Shown here one piece after another: positions 32,991 to 43,977 of a stretch of DNA of 64,000 nt. The notes under the pieces were generated by a model that made no database searches, was not told where the DNA came from, and saw only the letters and a program-made list of their open reading frames with translations. The translations under genes and the position numbers were made by a program. Numbering within the stretch: position 1 is the stretch's first letter; the number at the start of each line of letters is the position of its first letter. Source of the DNA: Ureaplasma miroungigenitalium (lineage in GTDB: Bacteria; Bacillota_I; Bacilli_A; Mycoplasmatales; Mycoplasmoidaceae). The DNA lies in contig NZ_JAOXHL010000003.1 of the NCBI RefSeq assembly GCF_025780085.1, forward strand, positions 36,668-100,667, in the 5' to 3' direction.

Positions 32991-34412
32991 ATGACTTATA
33001 CAATTTTATTTTATATATTACTGGGTTTATTAATATTTATCGCACTAATAACAACAGTTGTGATGTTAGTGTTTGCTAGAAAAAAACAACTGAAATTGAA
33101 ATGAATGAAAAATAACGAAATTGATTTATATGAACAAGTTAAAGAATTCAATCAATTAAAAGAAGACCATCTCCTTTTAAAGATAGAAAAGGAAAAATTA
33201 GAAAAAATCAATAGTGATCATTTAACAACCATTGCTAATTTAGAAAAAGCGAAGGAAACATGATTATTAAAGTCTACTAATTTTAGCGAACAAGAAGCTA
33301 AAAATGAACTCATGAAATATATGCAAATAAAGCATAAAAAAGATTTAGCAAAAGATTATCTAAAACAAAAAAAAGAATTTGATGAATACTTCCAGTTTTA
33401 CGCGAGCAATATTCTTGTAGATACTATGCAAAATTTAGCTGAGCCATTAATTGTTGAACGTTCATTGTTTAATATTACAATGTCTGACGACAGTTTAAAA
33501 GGTAAAATTATCGGAAGAGACGGCCGCAACAAAGCTGTTTTTGAAAATGTGGCAGGTGTTGATTTGATTGTTGATCGTCAACAACCAATTATTGGTGTAT
33601 CTTCGCCAAATCCTATTCGACGTGAAATCGCTTCATTGGCCATGCAAAGACTTATTGATAGTAAAAATATAGATAGCAATCGAATTGAATTAATTTACGA
33701 AGAAGAAAAAAATAAGTTTGATCAAAACTTAATAACCATTGGAAAAGATGTTATTGAAAACAAGTTAGGGTTTTATGATATTGACCCCGAGCTATATCCT
33801 TACATTGGTCGGATGAAATTCAGAACTTCTTATGGACAAAATATTCTAACGCATTCACTTGAATGTGCCCAGTTAGCAGAAATGATTGCTACCGAATTAA
33901 ATCTTGATCCTATGAAAGCTAAAAAAATAGCATTCTTTCATGATTTAGGTAAAACAATCGATTTTGAAAGTGACTTAGATCACGTAGAAGCTGGTATTTT
34001 ATTAGCTCGGAAGTTTAATTTTGACGAAGATTTAATAAATGGTATTGAATCACATCACAATAAGGTAGCTCCATCTTCGATTTATAGTGCCTTAGTTAAA
34101 GTAGTAGATACTTTATCAGCAGCGCGTCCTGGTGCGCGTGTTAATTCCTATGATGAATATTTCAAACGGGTTAATGAATTAGAACAGTTATGCTATGAAT
34201 TTGAAGGTGTTAAACAAGCTTATGTCATTCGTTCTGGTCGTCAGTTAAGAGTTATGGTTGACGCCAACATTATTAACGATGACCAATTAAATTATTTAGG
34301 ATACCAAATTAAGCAAAAAATTGAAAACAACGAGTTGCTAGGAAACTATAAGATTCAAATAGTTATGATTAAAGAAAAACGGATTTCATTAGAAACTAAT
34401 GTTTTAGGATAA
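32991..34412 (+). CDS. rny: Ribonuclease Y
   Basis: A 473-residue membrane-anchored endoribonuclease that begins bulk mRNA decay. An N-terminal transmembrane helix (ILLGLLIFIALITTVVMLV, about residues 9-27) is followed by a charged coiled coil, a KH domain (KGKIIGRDGRNKAVFE) and an HD domain (ILTHSLECAQLAE and FFHDLGKTID; ESHH). Slightly shorter than the Bacillus enzyme because of a reduced coiled coil. Two TGA codons lie in the early part. Confidence 0.95.
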
Positions 34413-34413
34413 A

Positions 34414-34443
34414 AAAACCAAGCCAATTAAGGCTTGGTTTTTT
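34414..34443. terminator. Terminator of rny (convergent)
   Basis: Stem AAAACCAAGCC / GGCTTGGTTTT with loop AATTAA, T-runs on both strands. Confidence 0.88.
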
Positions 34444-34452
34444 AATGAAAAA

Positions 34453-34644
34453 CTATTTTTCAGTGTCTCCTGTTTCTTTAGGAACCTCTGCTTGGTCATT
34501 TGGAACAGTTTGCTTATCTTCTTGTTGTTCAGCGTTGCGATTGCTTTGAGCACGAGAAATACCATAAACAGCAAATCCAATTCCTAAAGATGCTATAACC
34601 CCTACAATGAGAATGATTTTAGCCTTATTACTTAGTTTGCTCAT
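34453..34644 (-). CDS. Small single-pass membrane protein
   Basis: A 63-residue protein: short basic N-terminus, one hydrophobic helix (IILIVGVIASLGIGFAVYGI, about residues 10-29), then an acidic, Gln/Pro/Glu-rich tail. Its ATG lies inside the end of the deoxynucleoside kinase gene (17-bp overlap), so the two are co-translated. No family recognised; short but in a clean operon setting with a following terminator. Confidence 0.6.
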   Translation of the reverse strand: MSKLSNKAKIILIVGVIASLGIGFAVYGISRAQSNRNAEQQEDKQTVPNDQAEVPKETGDTEK

Positions 34645-35314
34645 TTTGCAATTTCTTTAGTTCTTTTAAAACTTCATTAACTAATTCGTCAACTGTTAAA
34701 TGTGCATCTAAAACTAAATAGTTAATTCCAAAATCCTTGCAGACATTAACCATGTAATCTGTATATTTATTTAATAAATTTTTGAAATAATCTTCGTTTT
34801 TAGCAAAGTTATCGATTTCTACTGCACGATTTCTAAGATAAATTCGTTCCTTGAATAATTCTCAGTCACCATCAAGAATAATGTATAGTTGTGGTACTCC
34901 TTGTTCATAGACTAATTCCTTGCATACACCATCTCATAAACTAGCGTAGTATTGGAAAACTGATGGTTTATTGATGTTTGAGTGTGCGAACAATCAATCC
35001 TCAAAAATACTTCTATCAAAAATTGTTAAATTTTCATGATTGCAATTGTTTTTGTAATTATCAAAACGGTTTAATACGAAGTAAAGTTGGAATAGTGAAC
35101 CGAAAAGGACGTTATTTTCACGTTCATACATTTTTTGCAATAATAGTTGTGTTAATTGGTCTTGCTCGTTCAATTCATAAATAACACGAGAGTTATCAAT
35201 CGCTTTATGTAATGCTTCGGCTAGAGTTGATTTACCAAAAGCGATCATTCCTCCGATAGCAATTGCATTAGCTAATCGGTTTTTCTTAAAAGTTGGTGTT
35301 AGTTGTTTATTCAT
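34628..35314 (-). CDS. Deoxynucleoside kinase (deoxyadenosine/deoxyguanosine kinase type)
   Basis: A 228-residue kinase that phosphorylates salvaged deoxynucleosides. P-loop GGMIAFGKSTLA (about residues 21-32), the DRS motif IFDRSIFEDW, and a lid-like RIYLRNRAVE. It fits the dNK/dGK family used by mollicutes, which lack de novo nucleotide synthesis. Strong ribosome-binding site AGGGGGAA. Which nucleoside is preferred cannot be read from the sequence. Confidence 0.88.
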
Positions 35315-35339
35315 GTTTGTTCCCCCTGTAGTGTTTTAA

Positions 35340-35345
35340 ATTATA
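35340..35345 (-). promoter_or_regulatory. -10 element of the deoxynucleoside kinase operon
   Basis: TATAAT on the minus strand 25 bp before the kinase ATG. Confidence 0.5.
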
Positions 35346-35411
35346 TACAATATTTTACGTTTAAGCATGACAAAACAAAAAATGATTTTTAGGTCTTACT
35401 CATTTGTAACT

Positions 35412-35417
35412 TATAAT
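35412..35417 (+). promoter_or_regulatory. -10 element of the dnaX operon
   Basis: TATAAT 27 bp before the chosen dnaX ATG, followed by GAAAGGA as ribosome-binding site. This excludes the upstream in-frame ATG at 35367. Confidence 0.55.
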
Positions 35418-35444
35418 TATATTATTGAACTGAAAGGATTGCAT

Positions 35445-37430
35445 ATGTCTAATCTATCTCTTTATCGGCGTTATCGTCCCCATTGCTTTCAAGAAGTTAT
35501 TGGCCAAGAACACATAAAAACTGTTCTTACCAATTCTATTGGCTTAAATAAAATCAACCATTCCTACATTTTTAGTGGTCCACGAGGAATTGGTAAAACA
35601 AGTATTGCACGTATTTTTGCAATGGCCATTAATTGTCTTGAGCCCATTAATAATGACTGTTGTCAAAAATGTGCCAACTGTCTGGATTTATTAAATGATA
35701 CAGCAGTTGATTTTATTGAATTAGATGCTGCTAGCAACAACGGCGTCGAACAAGTTCGTTCAATTATTGAGAATGTATATTATCTACCTAGTAAATTTAA
35801 AAAGAAGGTTTATGTAATCGATGAAGCACATATGCTTTCTAACCAAGCATGGAATGCTTTTTTAAAAACACTAGAAGAACCGCCTGCTCATATTGTGTTT
35901 ATTTTTGCAACAACTGAATTTCAAAAAATACCATTAACAATTATTAGTCGAAGTCAACGTTTCGACTTTCAAGCTCTAAACAATCAACAACTAAAAACAC
36001 TGCTAGTGGATGTTTTAAGTAAAGAAAAGATTATTATGAGTGATGATGCCCAAGATGTATTAATTAACTTAGCACAATCATCTGCACGTGATATGTTAAG
36101 TTTATTAGATCAATTAAACACATCTAAAGAAAAAATAGACTTAGAAACCATTCAAGCGATTTTCAACTTAGTTGTTTATGATGATCAAATTAATTTTATT
36201 CTTTTAGCCCTGCAGGGCGATTATGTGGGTTTAAAGGATTTACTAAAAAAAATCATAATTAACGGCCATAATGTTCAAGTATTTATTTATGATATTTTAC
36301 AAATGTTATTTGCTTACAAATATCTTGTATTAACCAACGATGATAAAGGCAGTTCATTAATCCAAAACAATGACGTGCAAACATTAAAAAAACACGACCA
36401 ATTCAAAATCGATGAATTAGTTAATTTATTGATTCCCCTGCACACCAATCTTAAAAATAGTATTGATCAGGAATTTGAGTGCTTAAAGGCATTATATCCA
36501 TTTGTCTTTGTTCACAAAGAAAAACCACAAACTAAACACAACTTAGAAAATAATCAAGCAACCGAAACCAAGGTGCCATTTGTTTCATTTAAGCCAAAAC
36601 CACTCGAGTCACCGGTTGTAAAAACATCAGATAGAGCAATTAACGAAACACCAAATCTTGATTCCACACTAATGCTTGAACAACAACATGTAGATAAAAA
36701 TTTGAACTATAAAAATGCATATTTTGCAGATGTTTTTCAAACTTATGATAAATCTCTACTTGAGATCAAAGACTCTTTACAAGTAGATCAAATTGATTGG
36801 TTCAAGAGCAGAAAAAACGTAACTAGACCTGCCAAAGAAAACGATGTACTTGATAGATTGTCAGCAACTGAACCAAAGAAAGCCATTTCTAAAACAAAAG
36901 ATGTCGTAAGTAGTTCACTTAAAGACATTCAAGAAGAAAACTTGGCCATGGCCAATAAAATAGTTTATAACGTTTATACTGACCGACAAAAATCTATAGA
37001 CGTTAATAATAGTTTAAAGGAATTAAAAAACAAATGAAACGAAACTGACTTGAGCAGCAGTTATTCCTTATCTGAACTAAAATGACTAAATTTAGTCAAG
37101 GAAATAAAACTAATTGCAGGTGTTTCTGAACACGGAATTATTTGTGTTTGCAATAAAACAGCTTTACCAAAAATCTACAAAGTTTTCAAAAATATAGATT
37201 TCATCAATTTTGTTTATAAAAACATTGTACCTAAAAAACAATATGTTTTTATTTCTACAAGTGATTTCCAGGGCATAATTGATGAATATAAAAAACAAAG
37301 TAATACCGAAAAATCTCATATAATTAAAGATATTGAGAATGGTTTATGAACGCAACTTTATGATGAATACGAAAGACAAGGTCATGAAGTTTGTGATTTA
37401 ATAGCTAATTTAGAAGAAATTAAAGACTAA
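35445..37430 (+). CDS. dnaX: DNA polymerase III subunits gamma/tau
   Basis: A 661-residue clamp-loader ATPase. N-terminal SLYRRYRPHCFQEVIGQEH, Walker A GPRGIGKTS, a four-Cys zinc module (NCLEP...CCQKCANC), Walker B VIDEAHML, and sensor 1 FIFATTEFQKIP. The C-terminal 250 residues are poorly conserved tau-like sequence that contacts the polymerase and helicase. The frame passes several TGA-Trp codons near its end. First gene of dnaX-ybaB-recR-ffh. Confidence 0.95.
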
Positions 37431-37444
37431 TCAAAGGAGACAAT

Positions 37445-37747
37445 ATGAACTTTCAAAAAATGATGCAAGAAGCACAAAAATTACAAAATTCACTAAAGAA
37501 GAAACAAGCCGAATTAGAAGCAAAGGATTTTGACTTTGACTACAAAGGTTTAGTGACTGTTAAAATCAAAGGTAATTTAGAAATTTTAAACATTACCTTT
37601 AATCCGGATATTATTGATGCGGATGATGCTGAAACATTACAAGACGTAACTGTAAAAGCTATTAATGAAGCAATTAAAACAGTACAAGCAGCTAAAGAAC
37701 AAATTACTAACTCAATCATGCCAGGTGCTGCGGGTCAATTATTTTAA
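37445..37747 (+). CDS. ybaB: YbaB/EbfC nucleoid-associated protein
   Basis: A 100-residue DNA-binding protein with MMQEAQKLQNSLKKKQAEL at the N-terminus and GLVTVKIKGNLEILNITFNP, the YbaB/EbfC layout. It sits between dnaX and recR, as in most bacteria. AAAGGAG ribosome-binding site. Confidence 0.93.
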   Translation: MNFQKMMQEAQKLQNSLKKKQAELEAKDFDFDYKGLVTVKIKGNLEILNITFNPDIIDADDAETLQDVTVKAINEAIKTVQAAKEQITNSIMPGAAGQLF

Positions 37748-37750
37748 TAA

Positions 37751-38353
37751 ATGCAAAAACCAGCGGAATTTGAACTATTAGTTGACGCTTTACGTTCTTT
37801 ACCAGGGGTTGGGACGAAAAATGCTAAAAAATGAGCATTTTTTTTATTAAAACAAGATACTAAATATATTGATGATTTTGTTAAACGTATAAAAAAGGCG
37901 CATACTGATATTAAACATTGTGTTAATTGTGGTGTTATGTCTAATGATGTTGAGTGCTATATTTGTGCCAATCAATATCGTGATCATACCAAATTAATGA
38001 TTGTTACGACTAATGAAGATGTTGAGCGTATTGAATCAGCAAATATTTATAACGGATTATATTTCATAACGGGCGGGGAAATTTCTTTCCGCAAAAACGT
38101 AGTGATTGAACATACGAATTTAAAACAATTAGCTGATTATGTATCGACTAAAAAATTTACAGAAATTATAGTTGCGACAAGTTTTAGTCATGATGGAGAA
38201 GTTACAGCAGCGTACATAGTTGACTTGTTTAAAAATAACCCAGATATAAATGTTTATCGCATTGGTTTTGGTTTACCATTAAACTCAAGCGTTGATTATG
38301 CTGATGATGAAACATTAAAACAAGCAATTTATAACAAACGAATTTTAAAATAG
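37751..38353 (+). CDS. recR: Recombination mediator RecR
   Basis: A 200-residue RecR: helix-hairpin-helix region (LRSLPGVGTKNAKKWAFF), a zinc finger CVNCG ... CYIC, and a TOPRIM domain (IVTTNEDVERIE ... TSFSHDGEVTA). RecR helps load RecA at gaps. It begins 3 bp after ybaB. Confidence 0.95.
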
Positions 38354-38363
38354 GAGATTTATT

Positions 38364-39716
38364 ATGTTAAATTCAATGATTAGTTCACTCGTTGCAAAAC
38401 GAATGGCTAAAAAACTAAAAAAAGAAACAATTCAACCTGAAGATCTAAAAGAAGTCCTTAGTGAAATTCGGATTGCTTTACTAGACGCCGATGTTAACTT
38501 GGCTGTTGTTAAAAAGTTTATTAATGATATCAAAGAAGCTGCTGTGGGAGTTTATATTGAAAAAAACCAATCGCCAGCAGATATCGTTTTAAAAATTATT
38601 AAGGACGAATTAGTAAAAATATTAGGTGTTGAACATAAGCCGGTTAACACTGCTAAATCACAACTAAAAATTATGATGGTAGGTTTACAAGGTTCAGGTA
38701 AAACGACAACATGTGGGAAATTAGCAAATTACTTCCGTAACAAATTTAAAAAACGTCCAATGTTAGTGGCCGCTGATATTTATCGGCCAGCTGCGATTGA
38801 TCAACTAGAAACACTAGCGTCACAAACACGTGTTAACTTCTTTGCAGATCGTGATAATCAAAAGGTAGATAATATTGTTAAACAAGCAATGCATGTAGCT
38901 GAAAAAAATGATGATAATTTAATTATTGTCGATACAGCTGGACGTCTACAAACGAACGATGAACTAATGCAAGAATTAGTTGATGTGAAACGTGCATTTA
39001 TGCCAGACGAAGTCTTACTAGTTGTGGATGCCATGGCAGGTCAAGATATTATTAACGTGGCACGAGAATTTCACAACCGTCTAAACTTAACAGGAATCGT
39101 CGTTACTAAATTAGATTCAGATGCTCGGGCAGGGGCTGTTTTATCACTGACTTCATTATTAAATGTACCGATTAAATTTACAGGTACAGGTGAAAAACTA
39201 GGATCAATCGATGATTTCCACCCAACACGTATGGCTGATAGAATTCTTGGTCTAGGGGATATTATGACTCTAGCCGAAAAAGCTATGGATGTCGTGGACG
39301 AGAAAAAAGCTCGTGCATCATATAGCCGAATGGTTGCAGGAAAAATGGATTTTGAAGATCTTAAAATGCAATTTGAACAAATGAGCAAAATTGGATCACT
39401 GGGAGCGATTAAAAAAATGATTCCCGGAATGAGCAAAATTTCTGATGATGATACAGAAACTGCTAGTCAAAAAATTAAGGTTTGATCATATCTGTTAGAT
39501 AGTATGACTTTAAAAGAACGACGTAATCCTAAATTATTTAAAAAAGAACCAACTCGAAGAATTCGTGTATTAAAAGGTTCAGGACGAACGCCCGATGAAT
39601 TTAATAAACTTTACAAGCAATGAGAAAATGCTCGTGAAAAAATGGCTGAAATAGGCAAAATGTTAAAGAGTGGTAAAAACCCATTTGGTAAGGACGGAAT
39701 AGGCGATCTATTCTAG
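38364..39716 (+). CDS. ffh: Signal recognition particle protein Ffh
   Basis: A 450-residue SRP GTPase that targets nascent membrane and secreted proteins, including the lipoproteins here. N domain, then G domain with P-loop GLQGSGKTTT, DTAGRLQ, TKLDSDARAG, and a Met-rich M domain with the RNA-binding RIRVLKGSGRTPDEFN near the end. No adjacent ylxM. The SRP RNA gene is not in this window. Confidence 0.96.
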
Positions 39717-39733
39717 AAACTAGGTGATTAAAT

Positions 39734-39961
39734 ATGGGTCGATTAATTGCGGTTATCGAACGCGAAAATTGTATTGGCTGTCAAGCATGTGCTACTGTTT
39801 GTCCGGTTGATGCAATCGAATTAGATCAAGATAATATTGCTTGAGCTAATGAAAAATGTATTAGTTGTGGCGCGTGCGCTAATGTGTGCCCAGCAATGTG
39901 TATTGAAATGGATGACATGCAGGTGTGATATAATAAACGTAAAAAATACTTTAACGAGTAA
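39734..39961 (+). CDS. 2[4Fe-4S] ferredoxin
   Basis: A 75-residue protein with two cluster motifs, CIGCQACATVCP and CISCGACANVCP, the second followed by an extra Cys (AMC). A classic low-potential electron carrier. The TGA before ANEKC must be Trp. It lies 17 bp after ffh and 17 bp before a lipoprotein gene. Its redox partner may be the flavin reductase at 12.7 kb. Confidence 0.92.
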
Positions 39962-39978
39962 TTTTAAGGAGGTAAGCT

Positions 39979-42963
39979 ATGAAGAAAAAGACACGTCTAG
40001 TATCTGCTATAACACTAGGTCTAGGTGCTCTTAGCTTAATTTGTATTCCCGCAGTAGCGTGTACAAATAGTAAACAAAAAAACACGGTTAATTTATCTGA
40101 ACGCTTCTCATATGATGACTATATTATCCAGGCTCCCAATCGTTATGATGATTCTCAGTTTAATTTTAAACAAGAGGACAAAGAAGCTAGACCATATTTA
40201 GGTCGTAATTTAGAGAAATCGCTTTTTTATAAAGAACAAAATAAGGACTTTTACCAATACAATTTAATTTATGATGGTTCATTCGGTCCGCAATTTAAAC
40301 GTACCATTAACTTAAACGATCATCTCTTTCAATCATGATATGAACGTTTAACTATTAATAGTTTGAAAAAAGATATTCAAGCATATATCTACCGCTTGTT
40401 TAACCGTTACAATACTTTAAAAGATGATTTTATTTTTGGTGCATCAGAAATTAAAATTTCGGCTAAACGAGATGAACAAGCATTAAATCCGAACCAAACA
40501 GTCATTACGTATGATGATAAAGTGGATATTAATGAATTAAATAAAAATGTAAAATTTGATATTAGCTTTGATATTTACTTAACAAACCGGACTAATGGAG
40601 ATTTAATCGTTAAAGATTTATTTGAGAATGATGTCCAAGCTATTCCCAAGAATTCATGTTTAATTGTTCATTATAATACAAAGGATGCACGCATGTTTTT
40701 AGATTTCTATCGTGATCAAAAATATGAACAACTATCAAGTTTTGAAAATGAGGAATTAAAAAACAATTTCCGACTGGGCTATAATTTTGAAAACATGCAT
40801 ATTACTTCTGAATTACAACAAGTACGTGAAGGGGCCAAAAAAGACGAAGCTGACTTATTAAAAACTTCTGTTGGTCCATATGATTTTGTCTGAAAACATA
40901 CAAATAATTACCCCTTATGAACGTCATATGTTTTAAATAAATCATTAAAAAACGTAACATATAAAAATAACATTTTTAATATGTACGACCAACTAAGTGA
41001 TTATTTGAAACCCTTAAGTCAAAATGAAGTTGTGAAGGATATTGCTGATAATTTCTTACAACATCAAGCAATGGTTAAGACAACAGCGAATAATGTTTTC
41101 GACATTTTAAATGCTGTTTATAATGACAAACGGTTAGTGGATTTATTCCGTGATAATAGCGAAGCTTTTTACCAATTAGTTTTAAATACTACCAACAGTC
41201 CTACAATTGCGAATATCGTACGTGCTTTTAGTGCTAATCGTTCATTAGGAGCGGTTTTAGAAACGATTAAACCGGTTTTAAAAACATTGTTAGATCTTTT
41301 AATTAAAGATAACAATAGTATTAAAAAAATTATTTTTGAAAAATTCATGAGTATTAATTTTGCTAACAACTTAATCAATGAGGTTGGGCAATTCCAAACG
41401 CTGGTTAATTCGTTAGATTTAAAAGAGATTGTACCTTTTAAAAACTTGATTAATGCTGTTTTTCAAGAAGTTATTTTATCTGAAAAAAAGGCCAAAGCAA
41501 AAGATGATGGTAGCTACGGTATTATTAATTTCTTCGATGATATCGTCAGCTTGATTTTATCTGTTCCTGAAGACCAGATTCCCGAAGTGAATATTGGTAC
41601 AGATAACAACTTAGCTAAACTGTTGAATCAAGTTCGTGAATTATTAAACGTTTTTGTGCCGGTGGATAATAATTTAGATGCACCACGCTACTTAATTTCA
41701 GAATTTAAAATTCTAGATTTAATTAGCTTAAACAAAGACCAACAAGTGGATTATAAAGAAGGAATCAAGAAGATTTTTGAACTGCTTAAAGTTTTTGATA
41801 TTTTCATTCCTGAAAACATTATGAAAATATTAAACGACTTCTTAATCAATAATCCACAATGAACAAAAGCTAATATCCAACAACTTTTACGCTCGATTTT
41901 GTATTTACAAACAAATCCGAATAATGACCAAACAACGATTACTTTAAAAGATTTTGTAAATAATTGCATCAAGATTGAATATGATCCACAGCAAACAGTA
42001 ATTGATTATGATAGCGAAAGTCAAACATTAAAAAACTTAAAAATAAATTATAAATATATAATTCAGCAAGATGTTTATTTTAATTTGGAAAACATTTATC
42101 AATTACTGCCTAAGACACATCCTGATTATCAAAAATTATTAGATATAGTTCAAAAGGAATTACCACGGCAAATTCAATTAATAACAGGTGATTATGTAAA
42201 CCACCTAATCAGCGTTAAAACACCTCAAAAACTAATTCCTTTAATTTATAAAGAATTAGAAACTAATAAATATAGTCTAGGATATTATTTCTATCCAGAA
42301 CATACCATTGATGTTTGTATGACTCAAACAATGAACAAATTTTTAGATAATAATCAATATAGTGATCAAGCTATTTTATCAAAACAATATCTAGCACCAC
42401 TACTAAGCTTGTTATTTTATCGTCAATGAACCTTTAATCAACCTTTTACCGTTTATTCAATTAATTCATCTACTAATTTGAAAAAGATTAATGATGAACA
42501 TCAAAAGGAATGAATTGACTTTAATGAAAAAGCGTATGATGACGAATTTAGTTTCAATGCAAAACTCCCTAAAACAACAAACCAAGATCATTTTAAAGCG
42601 CAATTACTAGCGGATATTAATACGCAAGTCCTTGACAAAATTACTTTAAATGATGATTTAGATCGCACCCTAAATTTATATAAAACAAATGACACACTAT
42701 CACTTGATCCTAATGCTTTAATTACAGCGGGATTAATTAAATTTGGAAGCAAGGTTAATCTAACCGATGATGTTTGTGTTTCTGTACTACCATTAATAGT
42801 TGGTTTACCAGATGAACAAGAACACGAAATTAATAGTTCATTAACTTATCAAAATATTTTATTTAAAAAAGTGTTAATTACATTGCATTTTAAAAAACCA
42901 TTACTAGATAAATCGAACCCTGATAATCCGGTATTAGTTTGAAGTAAAAAGATTATTATATAA
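39979..42963 (+). CDS. Large lipoprotein of unknown function
   Basis: A 994-residue surface lipoprotein: basic N-terminus, hydrophobic core and lipobox PAVAC with Cys28 as the lipid anchor. Very strong ribosome-binding site AAGGAGG. The body is a mix of short beta segments (residues 30-300) and a helical central part (about 330-640) with repeated acidic/aliphatic segments. No catalytic motif is recognised. It is the last gene of the dnaX-ffh-ferredoxin run and ends at a terminator. Eight or more Trp codons are TGA. Confidence 0.8.
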
Positions 42964-42966
42964 AAC

Positions 42967-42999
42967 AAAAATCCCCACCATGAAGGTAAGGATTTTTTT
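42967..42999. terminator. Terminator between the large lipoprotein and the His/Cys-rich gene
   Basis: AAAATCC ... GGATTTT stem with an inner CC/GG pairing and T-run; convergent position. Confidence 0.65.
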
Positions 43000-43023
43000 A
43001 TCTCTTAATATAGCTAGTTTTAA

Positions 43024-43749
43024 TTAGTGTCCGTGTTTGTGTGAGTGTGTTGTTGAATGAGTGTGTTCGTGAGCGTGTTTGGCTTTAGAATCGCAGCAGT
43101 CATCTTTACCACAGCAGTTATCTTCTTTTTTAGAATCGCAGCAGTCATCTTCGCCACAGCATTCAGGAGTTTCCATACACATATTTTCATCAGAACCACA
43201 GCAATCATCTTTACCACAGCAGTTATCTTCAGTTGTGTGAGCGTGTTCGTGACTGTGAGCGAAGTCATGCGTATGTTCGTGTTCATGTTCTTCGCCTTCA
43301 CAGTGGTGGTCAGCTTCGTGACTATGGTGATCGTGTGCAAAGTGATGATCGTGTTCGTGATCATGTTCATGACCTGCATGGTGGTCATCTTCTCCACAGC
43401 AGTCATCTTCTCCACAGCAATCATCTTCATCATCAGCATAATCATCATCTTCGCTAAAGTGAATATCTAGGAAAAATTCTGATAAATCAAGAACTGTTTC
43501 TTGAGAATTAATGAATGAGTCAAGACGTTCTTGTAATTCTTTTTCTTTAAGAGAGAAAACAACAATTGTATTTTGGAAATCTGAATATGATACGTATAAT
43601 TCAGAACCTAGATCTGAAGCGTCGTATTTAGTTTGGTCTTCTTCGCTGGCAATTTCAAGAAAAGTTTCAACATCTTCTGGTAACACAACGAAAGAACTAG
43701 CATTTGATAGAGAAACATAAGTTGAATTTAGTTTGATTAATTTAGTCAT
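43024..43749 (-). CDS. His/Cys-rich metal-binding protein (candidate nickel or zinc store)
   Basis: A 241-residue cytoplasmic protein with no signal peptide. Residues 1-100 form an ordinary globular domain. From about residue 101 the chain is almost only Asp, Glu, Cys and His: repeated DDCCGEDDCCG and DNCCGKDDCC units alternate with HEHDHEHDHH-like runs. I count about 30 His and 18 Cys (eight Cys-Cys pairs) in the tail, ending THSHKHGH. Such tails bind Ni, Zn, Co or Cu; Hpn-like proteins of Helicobacter do this for urease. The N-terminal domain is not recognised. Opposite-strand reading frames here are composition artefacts. Confidence 0.85.
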   Translation of the reverse strand: MTKLIKLNSTYVSLSNASSFVVLPEDVETFLEIASEEDQTKYDASDLGSELYVSYSDFQNTIVVFSLKEKELQERLDSFINSQETVLDLSEFFLDIHFSEDDDYADDEDDCCGEDDCCGEDDHHAGHEHDHEHDHHFAHDHHSHEADHHCEGEEHEHEHTHDFAHSHEHAHTTEDNCCGKDDCCGSDENMCMETPECCGEDDCCDSKKEDNCCGKDDCCDSKAKHAHEHTHSTTHSHKHGH

Positions 43750-43787
43750 TAAAAATATATCCTTTTTAATTAAATTTATATATTATT

Positions 43788-43793
43788 ATTATA
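43788..43793 (-). promoter_or_regulatory. -10 element of the His/Cys-rich gene
   Basis: TATAAT on the minus strand 38 bp before the ATG. AAAAGGA precedes the start by 11 nt. Confidence 0.45.
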
Positions 43794-43859
43794 AACTATC
43801 TACGAACAAATATACCCACTTAATCTACCCTAAAAGGACAATTATGGCATTATTTGTTC

Positions 43860-43871
43860 CGAAATATTTCG
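43860..43871. promoter_or_regulatory. 12-bp perfect palindrome in a divergent promoter region
   Basis: CGAAATATTTCG lies in the 228-bp gap between the His/Cys-rich gene and the protease gene, upstream of both. It could be an operator for a regulator controlling either gene. No other function is evident. Confidence 0.35.
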
Positions 43872-43930
43872 TTTTTGTTTAATTTAATCACTTTTATGTG
43901 CGGTTTCGTTGCATATTTTGATTATTTTTT

Positions 43931-43936
43931 TATAAA
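43931..43936 (+). promoter_or_regulatory. -10-like element of the protease-uvrA operon
   Basis: TATAAA(AT) 41 bp before the ATG at 43978. A GAAAGGG ribosome-binding site is close to the start. Confidence 0.4.
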
Positions 43937-43977
43937 ATGTGCCTAACTTTTAAAAAGACTATAACGAAAGGGCGATT

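Noticed and set aside
36245-36252. Run of eight A in dnaX as a possible programmed frameshift giving gamma
   Set aside because: It lies too early in domain III, with no stem-loop or nearby stop in the shifted frame that I could confirm.
39979-42963. Large lipoprotein as the MIB partner of the MIP-like protease
   Set aside because: It is in a different operon, separated by an opposite-strand gene, and I see no MIB-like motif.
43057-43470. Plus-strand open frames opposite the His/Cys-rich gene
   Set aside because: They arise from the repetitive His/Cys/Asp codons on the minus strand and have no start signals or sensible composition.
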